Assembly (NCBI RefSeq): GCF_003597395.2
Contig: NC_133790.1
Location: 17,916,095 to 17,980,094 of the forward strand
Length of the DNA: 64,000 nt
Direction: 5' to 3'
DNA from: Chelonoidis abingdonii
Lineage: Eukaryota > Chordata > Testudines > Testudinidae
Program-made: the position numbers and the translations under genes
The notes under the pieces: model-generated
Databases searched by the model: none
What the model was told of the DNA's origin: nothing
Seen by the model: only the letters and a program-made list of their open reading frames with translations
Part shown: piece by piece, positions 34,901 to 46,900 of the stretch
Numbering within the stretch: position 1 is the first letter of the stretch
How the letters are laid out: the number at the start of each line of letters is the position of its first letter

Positions 34901-37900
34901 TCCAGAATCCATAGCAGTGCTTATGTGGGTCTTTAAAGGGACTGCTGGGACTGCCATGCAAAAAATTGAGAGATGTGTCCAGACATGATGTGACACTCCT
35001 GCATTTTCATGTGTGTGATGCATTCCTGGTAAGGTGTCATAAATTTGTGTGAGAGTATGAGAAACTACAATTTTTGGATTTAAAAATAACGAGCTTCTAC
35101 TGCTTGAGTTAAAACACCGTGTACATTAGCATGAAGGTAGCAGAAGACTTATAAACCTTTATATGTGGTCTAGACTAAAGAGGGACAAAACCCCACCATG
35201 TTAGCATGAGTTAAATAGCACATAATTTGGGCCCTTCTCTCCAAAAGATAGCATGGCAAAATGGATGAAACTGGGTTTGTCATATTAGAGAACTGGGTTT
35301 TATTCCTAATTCTGCTTGCAGTGGCCTTGTTCAACCTCTGTTATCTTACCTGTAAAATGGGTGAATAATAGCTGACTCCCTAAAGTAGGTGACTAAGGCC
35401 TTGGTTAATAAGGGCTATGAAGTGCATACAAATATTGAGAACAGTCCATAGAAGAGCTGGAATTAGAACCAATGGACTCTAGGCTGGCAGCTCAGAGCAC
35501 CTTCCCTTATGCTATGGGGCAGTGTGTGAGGGAAGGACATTCACAGCAGCTGCCAGTCTCTTTTTTCCCGCAGATCCTTGTCAAGATGCAGAAATGAGGT
35601 TTCAATGGCAACTGTTCTTAGTCACCTAATAGGACCTGCCCCATGTTCCTCTTCAGTGCTGATGGAACAATGAGAAGAACATAGAAAGCTGAACTAGGGC
35701 ATCAGCTGGAAGCTGAAGCTGAAAGAATCCATGAGCTAAGAGCATATAACAAAGAAACCACAGCATACATCAGAGTCATAAAATAATAGCTGGAAACAAA
35801 TTCCACACTTTTAGAGAATTGGCTGCTGAGTACTTGAGGCAGGTCCTTAAAGGATTTGACAAAGCTAATTCTATAAACCATGTCTTTGACACAGATATGA
35901 CGAGAATAACTCTGTGAAAACTATAGAAGGACAGCATGGGATAGGATCTAAGGCTGAGTCCAAGAAACACCAGGTGTTTGGTGAATGCCCTGTGCCTCCA
36001 TGGAAAAAGTTTCTAAATGTGGCATCTAACCAATAGTCACTTGTAAAATTCCTCTGTGAATAAATGATTAAAAATGAACATGAGTGTATTAGCACGCCCA
36101 GTACAAACACTTCTCCTTATTGGATGCTTTGCCAAAGGTGAAGTAGCAAAGTCCATTACCAGTAGAGGTGTTGAAGAAGCCCAAGACTGGTATAGTGCTC
36201 AAAAGGAAACGGACACAAGCATGCTTCTGCATGCTGCATGTGCCAACATGGCTTTTAGGTGTCGAAGGGACCACAGTCATTAGGTCACCTGCTACAGATG
36301 TTTTGGTCCTTGCTGTTCACCAGTTTCCAAAAATGGATTACACAGATAAAGTGGATTGAAGCAGGTGCCACTACCAGCACAATTGACAAGCATCTCTTCA
36401 TACCTGTGCATGCAATTTGTGACACATTCACTCCTGACTTCTGCAACATCCTTCCTGCTGTACACTCATTAACTACTCCTGGGGGAATTCTGCACCAAAA
36501 ATATCAAAATTCTGCAAAGTTCTGCATATTTTGTCAAAATAACACAATATAATCACACTAGTTTCAATTATTTTGGTTATTTATTTCAAAATGTCTGTCA
36601 ACAAGTTTGTCTGTAACAATACATACAACAGAAAAGATTCAGGAAATATTTTTTGACAAACAGATTCCTTGCTTAATACTGAATTTGAGTAATAATTCAT
36701 TTAAACTACATTACAGAAACTTATTTCCTGCATTCCTCAGAAACAATGCAAAGGCTTGGAGGAGTCAGGGGTAACAAGGAGCTGAGGGAGAGGGAAGTAA
36801 TTGCCAGGAAAGAGCCTGGGAGGTTGTTGGATGTGGGTGCGAGAAGTATGAAATGTGTTTTTTGGGGGGGGGAGGAGGGGCACGGGGATTGTTAGGGAGT
36901 TGGGGAGCCTCCCTCATGCAGACCCTGGCTGACCTCTAACCCAGGGATAGGCAACCTATGGCACGTGACCTGATTTTCAGTGGCACTCACACTGCCTGGG
37001 TCCTGGCCACCGATCTGGGGGGCTCTGCGTTTTAAGTGAATTTTAGGTGAAGCTTCCTAAACATTTTTAAAACCTTATTTACTTTACGTACAACAATAGT
37101 TTAGTTATATATTATAGACTTACAGAAAGAGACCTTCTAAAACATTAAAATGTATTACTGGCCTGCGGAACCTTAAATCTGAGTGAATAAATGAAGACTC
37201 AGCACACCACTTCTGAAAGGTTGCCGACCCCTGCTCTCACCTGTCCCAATCAGTCAGGCACATCTCTGCCCCATGTGTCCTTGCACCCCTCAACTCCTGT
37301 CCCCATGCGTCCCTGCACCCCCACTTCCATTCAACCCCTGCTTCAGTCTGCCCTCCCACTAGCCCATCTGATCCCCAGTCTTTGTGACTCCCCAGCAGCC
37401 CTGTGTGCCCCGCTCTGTCTGCCCCTCCCCCCGTATCCCATGCTTCCTCACCTGGCCCCGCAGACAGGGTGCTGTGAAGAATGCAGCCTCAGCTTTCCTC
37501 CTTTCGGCTGCTGACCACTACACTCAGTGAGGGGTGAGCTGGTTGCCTCTGTTCTGGTGCAACAGCAGTGCATGGTGGTGGTGTCTGCTGCTTGCCTATC
37601 TGCCTGTGTAAATTTCCAAAACATTAGAACTTGATTAAATAAACACAGCTTTCCATAAATCAAACCTGACTCTGGAAAGTGTGTTAACACTTATTAGGAA
37701 CCTGGATGCCTCTAGACATTGCTAACGAGCATGACAGCCTTTTGCCTGTAGGTAACCAATCTGAAGCCAGTTAACTCAGTACGAATTAAAAGTTGTTCCC
37801 AACTAATGGATATTTGGTTCCTATATGAGATGAGATTGGTGGGTCTCCATTCCATTTCCCACATCACAAACTCATTGTCATGCTTTGCACTAACTGGCAG

Positions 37901-40900
37901 ACTTGGCAGAGAAGCCAACACTAAATGGGCTGTGGAGACTGAACTACTCCTGTTGGTCACTGAGGAAGTTGCCTGCTGTTACCTTGTAGATAAACTGATG
38001 ACTTCATACACCGTTGCTGCTTTTCACCAGAAAGAAATTCACACCATTTTTAAAGACAGTTTAGATATATGCAGATAACTCCATATATGCAGAATAGCTC
38101 ATTAAATAATTTACATAAATATCACACAGGAAGTTGCACAGAATTTGGCAGCAAAACTGTACCTGAACCCAGAACCCAGAAACTGGCTGCTATTGCTTAA
38201 GAAACCCTGCTTCTAAGGATAAAGCAGAAATTGGCAACATTAAGATAGCTTAAGAAGCAGCAAGGGTGACAGGGGAAGGAAAAGGAGAGAATTGTACCCT
38301 GTTTCCTCAGTTTTTAAAAAGTGCTTAGTTCACATAATTTGTCCTTTGTGTTAAAAAAAAAAAAAAAAAATTACCTTTCATGGGCAATCGTGTCCCCAGG
38401 CTGCAGTTTGACTTTGTAGCCCGCAACTGGTCACTCTGCAGGTTGATAGTTTTTCATGATAAACCATGCATACTCTCACAGATATACTCCACAGGAGAAA
38501 CAAATTTTATCTGGTAATCTTATGTAACACAATATGAAATATTGTAATGCCAGTAATTTCAGCAAAGGAAGAAGTAGAACAGCTTGTTTCACAATTGTAG
38601 ATACTATAATTATGCATCAGAATGCCCTAACATATTGATTTTATCTAAAGGAGAAGGCAACATGGCTGCCAATCAAAGAAACTTCTCATTGTTTGCTTTG
38701 GCTGTAACTCTAATTTTCTTATCAGGTGCCCATCCTTTGTTTGGGGGCGTGTTGGGGGCAGGGGATGGAGGTTTGACAGGCAAGCAAAGTGTTGCTGACA
38801 ATTAGTTTAATAGAATAGGAACTTGTATACCTGAGAAAGTTACGTCAATTTAGCTTAATCAGTTTTTAAACTTGGTTAGTTAAGCTGCTACAAACTCCTT
38901 TAACTGAAATAAGCATTCAGTGGTTTGCACCAGTTTAACTGACACCTTAAGTTAAACCTTTGCAACTTTCTCATGTGGGCAAGGTCAAAATAGTTTAGTC
39001 TCCTAGTTCTCTAATCTTAGAGCCTTGAAGATCCATTTTTTGTTTAATTTTTTTTACAGAAGTTTGTTTGCTGCCTGTGCTTCCCAAAATATGTGGGTTA
39101 TCTCTGAAAGTTACATGCAGTTTGGCAGAGTAAAGGACAGATGAAAGCATACCCCTCTGAAGAAGAGCCACAGTTTTTAAAGTTACAGCTCATGTGTTTT
39201 ATGTGCTTTATGGGACTTGGATCTGGAAAGAATGCAAGTTGGGTGCCATCCTACTGTACTTCAGCCTCGCTGCCTGTAGGATGTTACTGGGATCACATCA
39301 GCATTTCAAAAAGAATAAAATAAATATTTTTTTTAAATTACCCTGAAACAAATCATCATAAACAAACACAAATAAACAGCCCTACCCTAAGGAGTGTATT
39401 TACCCCAATAACAGGAATATCAGAAACTTCGCAAAACATACTATGGGCTTTGCTGTTGCTATCATTTTTACATGAAAGGCACTCAAATACTATGATGATG
39501 GATAATAACTCAAATACCTTGGATAGATAAGATGGATAAGTCCCTCTAGTTTTCCCTTTTGTGTTTGTACGTATCATGAAGATACAGTATAACTATTCCA
39601 CCAATATGGGAAACTGTTTAAATGTCCAAATCTAATACTCTTGGTTAGCATTTACAGAGTGGTTATGACATCATTGCCCTCCTTTCCACGGGAATGCTGA
39701 TGATTTTGACATGTGGCAGCATTTTTAATTTTTAAAAAAGTTTAGACATCTTTCAGTTGCTGCATGAAGTTTTGTTTGACTATATAAATCCTTTGTTACT
39801 CTTGTTTGTTTTTGTTGAATTTTGCTGCTTGAATTTCCACTGTGTCCACTTCCTATTCAGTTTCTTCCAGCTAATCCTTATTGGCCTCATGGGAGGCTGC
39901 AAGTTAAAAAATGTTCTCTGCAAAGGTTATTATAACTGTTTGATAGTATGGTGGAATGGAGGGAGTCTAGTGCTTACAGCAGGGATGCAGGCAGGGCAGT
40001 GCGGATTGGGAGCCAGGGCTGTTTGTTTCCCAAATTCTATTCCTAGCTCTGCCAGTGATTTGGGTGACCTTGAGAGAGGATACAAAAACTAGGATTATTG
40101 TCTTTGAAAGGAGAGGTGTTAGGGGACCTTAACTTGAGTATTTAAGATTGAATTGGTTTGTTCCTAATATTTGTATCCCAATGGAGTGCTTTGTTATTGT
40201 GGTGATAGAAGCCATATAAATAACTCGATAAGTCTCTGGGTGTTACAGGATTGTATATATTTAAAGCAGGATTTAAATTGAACTAGATCATATGAACAAT
40301 AATATTTGCTGTTAAGCTGAAGTAGGGGGAAACCAAATCTCTTGCTTCAGGTCATCAGTTTGATAGGGGTCAGAAAGAAGTTCTTTCCCAAGCTTTACAT
40401 GATTGGCCAGGTGCATTGTGGAGGAGGTTATCTTCCTTTGAAGCATTAGGCTATTGCAGAGGCAGGATATGATTTGTTCTGGTATGAGAGATCCTATATT
40501 CCTGTGAGGTTTTTAATCTGGTAAGATGTAGTTTCTGTTATGATGTTGGATGTTTTATACTTTCTAGTCATCTGTATTTGTTATATGCTGATTAGAACTT
40601 TTAGAAGAAGAAAATTGCTACTTGACTAACCAGAACATTTGAGGTTCAGTTGACAGTACTGTATTCTCAGGAACATGGGTCCATCTCAGTGTGTGTGTTT
40701 TTCTTTCTCTGTGTCTAGGAAAGCCAATATTTTCAGTTGATATTCACCCAGATGGGACCAAGTTTGCAACTGGAGGACAAGGTATGTTTGCACACTAATG
40801 GACGAAAGAGATCTGGGCCATAATAATCTCATGTCTTTGTCACATTTTTCTCATTTTATCCATTTATTTTAAACTCATAATTTAGGAAAACTATCTATTC

Positions 40901-43900
40901 CCTGGAGATATAAGACCTGAATATGCATATTTAAAATGCTACAGTGAATAAATTAGACTTCTAAGGCAAGTTCATGCTTATTGACATGCTCATATGCTTG
41001 TTCTCTTGGGCATCACTGGAGAACAGTAGTTGTATTGTGTCTGCTGCTACTAATATTGGTATTTAATTCCACAGAATTACTTGCCAAAAATCTTCTTGTT
41101 TAGACAGGGATAAAACATGCAGTTTGGCCTTTTATATTGAGAGCTGGTGGAAATTGGGATTAAACATTTTAATAAATTTATATATATTTATACACAACAT
41201 AAATATTTTATATATTAATATACACAAATAGAATTTGGTGGTGTTAGAGTTCAATTTCAGTTACACCTCTACCCCGATATAACGCTGTCCTCGGGAGCCA
41301 AAAAATCTTACCGCGTTATCGGTGAAACCGTGTTATATCGAACTTGCTTTGATCCGGTGGAGCGCGCAGCTCCCCCCGCCTGAGTGCTGCTTCACTGCAT
41401 TATATCTGAATTCATTGTTATATCGGGGTAGAGGTGTATTGAGTAATGAAACATCAGATAACTTGGCTCAATTAGAGTTTATTAATCAAAGATAGATCAG
41501 CCCAGTACACAAAAGCAAGGGTTAATATCTCATAAGTCTGGATGGAAGCTCCACAGAGTCTTCAAATCTGCTCCGAAATTGTGGGCTGACTTCTGCTTTA
41601 TTTATATCCCAGAGGGTTATGACTTTCAAGATATTACCTAAGATTCACACACCAATTCTTATCAGTTTTGAACATAGTTTTCCAGAAGTCACCAAACCTT
41701 ATAGGCATCTTATACTAGCTATACCTGGGTACAGGATGCATGCTGGGTAGGTATCAACAAGAGTATCCATTTGATACTGCCACTCTGATATATTTCCATA
41801 CTATCCATCCTTCGCATTCTGTACCTTAGTACATCTTGTTCCTGACAGTACCTACATGTACCAAGAAGAGGCTTGGCTTAACTACAAAGGATGCTGGAAG
41901 TATGGATTATACATTTTGTCCTTGCATAATTATACAGGATTTTGAGAAAAGCTTAATATTCATACACTTCATAGTTATGCAAAACATTAATACAATATGT
42001 CATATTAAGTATAATGTTGGTGTTGTGTGTAAAACTGCTATTGTATATAATACTGGGTAACAATAGTTTAAATGCCCCCTTTCCTTGAACTTAAATTTAA
42101 TTTTTGTGTACATGACAAATCACAGTCAAAATATTACTGTTATATACAGTATGACTTTTACTTTTTCTGAATAATTACATGTGATCATCGTAATAGCTTT
42201 GTGGTAAATGAAAGCAAAGCACAGTTTGAGTACCAGCAAATGAATGTGAACTCTAAAAGTATATCTTTGTGTTAAAAAGATTTTTAGGGCACCTATTGTT
42301 GCAGTATCAGAGAGCCAATATTTTCTATGAAATTGAAGATGAGTTCAGACAAATTTTTGTTCTCTATAAAATATTGATTTCTTCTTTGTCTTTAGGACAG
42401 GATTCTGGGAAGGTGGTGATTTGGAGTATGGCTCCTGTCCTCAAAGAGGAAGATGAAAAGAATGAAAATATTCCCAAGATGCTTTGTCAGATGGACAATC
42501 ACTTAGGTAACATAGAAGGGTTCTCTGTAGGTTTTGAGCCTTGGCAAATTACCTGTTAGTACATCTGTTTGAAATTTAAAAATATAAATCTCTGTTCAGC
42601 AGTAAAGAATATATGATGTTTTGCAGAGGGTCTCAGACCTCAGCTACCATGCCTTCTTTAGATGTTCAGCAGAAAACCTCATCAAGCTATAGAATATGTT
42701 TTGGACAGTTCTTCAGATACATCTGGAAATCCCTTGCACTTGAGTCTCTTCCATCTAATTTGGTGGGGCCAAAAAATAACTTGTAGAACAAATTTTTGTA
42801 AACCAGTAGGATTACAGAGAAGGGCAGGAGAAGGAATGAAGAGAGAGGAGATGCCATATAAAATATATTGATTGTAGTCTTAAGATATAGTGTACCATGC
42901 ATGCAAAATGTTTGAAATGAGCTCATCTGAATAAGATGCTCCTTGCTTTTCTTGAAAATTGTACCATTTCCAGGTTGCACTTGTAATTTAATACAATTTC
43001 ATTTATCACAAACAATTTCCTTAGTCAGGTACTATTTCCCCTTTAAACCGTATTTTTGTTAAATTTTTTTAGACAGAATAGGTTGTTGTTGAAACTTAGA
43101 TAAGTTATTCAACTGGCATTGAAAGATAAGTGCCAATCCATTTATCTAAAGCAGATAGAGTAACTGCTTTGAGTGGAGTGAGCTTATTTAACAAATTCCA
43201 AGCATCTCCTGCCAAACTCTGTTTAAAATGAAATCTGCTCTCATTATGGAACCATTTTTTTCTTGTTGTTGGCTTTTCATCTTATAAACTTTTTTTTCTT
43301 CCATTTTCTAGCCTGTGTGAACTGTGTGCGGTGGTCAAACAATGGGGTTTATTTGGCTTCAGGGGGCGATGACAAACTGATCATGGTGTGGAAACGAGCT
43401 GCGTAAGCATGTTTTTCCTGTTCAACTTGTATTTTAATTTTAGCAGGTATCTGTCTATTTTCACAAAATTTCCTCCAGTGCCAGCTCCTTCCTTTAAGAG
43501 CTTGCAGGGAGAAAGTCACGGTTGCAGATCAATACATTGGAATTTTGTTCTGATAACCTGTGTCTTGAACAATAGTCTGTTTCCATAAGTGTGTTCTCTC
43601 TTGTGTGTAGGAGGTGAGCCATTTTCTCCATGGGTTTTAGACAGCTTCATTATTAGACTCTTCAAAGAGATATTTTACGTATTAGCATTATCAACTTGCT
43701 TCAGGAAGTATAGTAGTATAGAGTATATTTATGTAGCTTTTAAACGTATTATATGTTTCACTTTCATCTAAAACAGTATTGCTATTTTCGTCTCATTCCC
43801 CATTGTGATAATATCTGAGCAGAAAATAGACTTGTACAGCTATACTATATTCTAAGACAAACCGTTAATGAGTAACTTGTTGAGGTGGTTTCTGTTAATA

Positions 43901-46900
43901 ACTCTTCTGGTCCTGTTTTAACTAGGTACATTGGACCTAGCACTGTGTTTGGTTCCAGTAGTAAACTTGCTAATGTAGAACAGTGGAGATGTGTTTCAAT
44001 TCTCAGAAGCCATTCAGGGGGTAAGTGAAAAGGTGTAGAATAAATCTGAATAGAGCATGTTGAAAAAATATTTTGTATTAATTAACATAATACTTTTCTT
44101 GTTCACAATATAATCAGTTGGTCATAGAACTCCTCACTACACAGCTAATCACTAACTATTAAAACTGGTTATGAGGAGATAACATCAAGTGTCAGGAGCC
44201 TTAAAAGGGGGGAGAAAAAGGTGGCTTTTATTTAAGGGAGGCAATGTGTCTAATGGCTAGAATTGGGGACTGGGTTCAGAATTCCTGGATGTTGTTCCTG
44301 ACTTTACCATTGATTTGCTCTGTGATGATGAGAACATAAATTAACTGGGGCAAGTCAGTGTGCTCAACTGTAAAATGTGGATAATACTTTTTTATTAGTA
44401 GTATTATTTTAACCAGTGTATTCTGTTTATTATCTTATTATAGTGGAATTATGTTATTTTGGCATGAATTATAAAAAGTTGGTTATAAAAAATGACAAGC
44501 ATGTGTTAATTTTGTAATTGTCCGGAGGAGCTGTGTGGTTTCCATCAGTGTTTCACAGTGGACTGTGGTAGTGAGACCTTATTTTCCATCTGGGTTGGAA
44601 TAATATTGTGTTGTTGTATCTCCTGCTGCTGCTTCACTAAATGCAAATCAGGTCCTTTGTACAGAGGAGATTCTGGTTCCTGTAAACACCCTGGCCATCG
44701 TGTTTCTATATCTCTCTATCTTAGGTACTTATACAGCCCCCCATTAAGCCAAATAACTGCGAGTGCCTCTGAATCTTTAATGCAGTGGTCCTCTGCGGGC
44801 GCCAGAGGAAGGACCACTGCGGCGGTGGAGCACCTGCCAAAATGCTGCCGAATTTCGGCAGCATTTCGGCAGCGACGCCGCTCGATGACACCGCTTGCCG
44901 TTGACAAGTGATGTCATCAAGAGGCATCACCGCCGAAATTCGGGAGCGATGCCTCTCGATGACACCACTTGTTGCCGACAAGTGGTGTCATCGAGAGGTG
45001 TCACTCCCGAATTTCGGGGGCGACGCCTGTCAATGACATCACTTGTTGGCGACAAGATTGTCATCGAGAGGTGTCCTTGCCGAAATGCCGCTGAAATTTG
45101 GCGGCATTTCGGCGGGTGCTCTCCTGGTGGCCAGGACGTGGGCACATTAAGATGCCCCTGTGGGCGCAGTAGTGCCTGTAGGTGCCGCAATGGGGACCCC
45201 TGCTTTAATGTATTGATCCTCACAACACCCTTGTGAGATAGGGGAGTGCTGTCATTTCCATTTTTAATAGATGGGGAACTGAGGCAGAGAGTATGTGACT
45301 TGCCCAGAGTCACACAGGAAGTCTGTGGTGGAGCACTGACTGGATCCCAGATCTTCCAAATCCTGGGCTTGTGCCCTAACCACTGGACTACCCTTCCTGT
45401 TTGCATAAAAGCTTTGAAGTAGAAGCAGACAAACCTGCAAGTAATGAATGTCTGTAATTAGTTTCCCTAAGATTTTAGACCAGAATGAGCAGAAGCTGTC
45501 AAATAGAGGTCTTGATAACTAGTCCTGTGCCTTAACCACAAGACCACCTTTCCTCCCCTTCAGTATATTGCGACCAATTTTGAAGTAATCAAAAATGCAA
45601 CTTTGTCTTAACTAAAGGAGTTGAAGTGAAATATGGGGGGAAGGAGATGTGTGTTTTAGGGTCAACAACCTTTAGTGTTCTTGTGGAATTGCTGGCAGCT
45701 CAACTGGGACACACAGTATGTAGAAGGATCTCAGCACACAGCACGGGTTGCAACCTGGCACAGTTTCTCAGATGGCAGTAAAGCTGCTTCTAACTCTCTC
45801 TCTTCCTTTGCGTCTCATATTAAAGATGACACAAAGATTAGAGGAAACTGGAAAAAGAGAATTTCAATAAAAGGAAAATCACCAGGATGGGAAATCTTAT
45901 TATGGCTGAGTTTATAATCTGATTCTATATTTATTGCTTTTTGTCAAAAGCAAAATAAAAATGTATTCTATCAACTGCTAGATGGTAACAGAGCTACATA
46001 TAATATAACTTGATTGTGCTTATTTAAATGATCTGTCCAGAAGTTAAAAAAATAAGATTTGACTAAAGAATACCTCGAGGGGAATAGAACAATGAAAAAT
46101 AGTTCTACAGGTGAAATAGCTTATGGTTTTTATTAACCATTTTGTAATCAGATATTAAATATGGAAATAATATAAATAATTTGATGTGATATAAGGGATT
46201 ATTGTATGGCTCAGTCAAAGGAAGGCTCCCTTTTCACTCCCTTGGTTCATTTGCTTTATATGGACCATAGTGGTGATAGCTTCTCTTTGAGTCTCAAATC
46301 AGATCGTGTTCATGTAACATGCATAGCAAGTTCATCTCTGAAACAGGGGCTGCACTTATTGCTTAAATCAGTTAAATCTATCTGGCCATCAATTTGTAGC
46401 TCTAGTGCAATTTGTCACATAGATAGAGGACTTTTTTTTTTAATAGATGTCATGGATGTGGCATGGTCTCCTCATGATGCCTGGCTGGCCTCCTGCAGTG
46501 TGGATAACACTGTTGTCATCTGGAATGCTGTCAAATTCCCAGGTGGGAACTTTTTTAATTCAGATATGTATATACAAATATAATTATCAGTGACAAAAAC
46601 TGACTGCTGTTTGTGTCAATGAAAGACACTGACTATGAACAGGTAGGGTGTATTTTGGAGCAGGCATCCTGTCCTTACTATAGTGACTAATACCTTGGAA
46701 TCTGCTCAGCTGTTGTCACAGATGTTGAAAATGAGAAGGATAGTACACCACTGCTAGAAAGAGCTGTTGTGTTCAGATCGTGCTGCTGATTTTGCATAAA
46801 CATCACCGTTACTTGTATTTTCTCTTTTGGCTTGTTTTTAAAACATAAAATAAATATATATATTTCAAATCCTGAAGAAGTTCTAAGAATGCCTTCTTTT

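Larger units (their letters stand above)
25839..40718 (+). other. HIRA: HIRA intron 1 (14.9 kb)
   Basis: Runs from GTGAGT to CTAG with no recognised exon of another gene. It holds nested hAT copies, a CR1, an L2 piece, a palindromic MITE, MIR fragments and a TIR element, listed separately. Stretches such as 27,270-28,310, 32,400-35,220 and 37,700-39,970 show nothing I can name beyond AT-rich intronic DNA. Confidence 0.8.
40782..42395 (+). other. HIRA: HIRA intron 2
   Basis: GTATGT to TTTAG, 1.6 kb. Apart from the MITE and LTR-like element it is AT-rich unique-looking DNA. Confidence 0.8.

Noticed and set aside
38584..38805. ORF with a hydrophobic stretch resembling a signal peptide (starting at the inner ATG near 38,660)
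   Set aside because: Inside HIRA intron 1, no splice or promoter support, and no recognised family.
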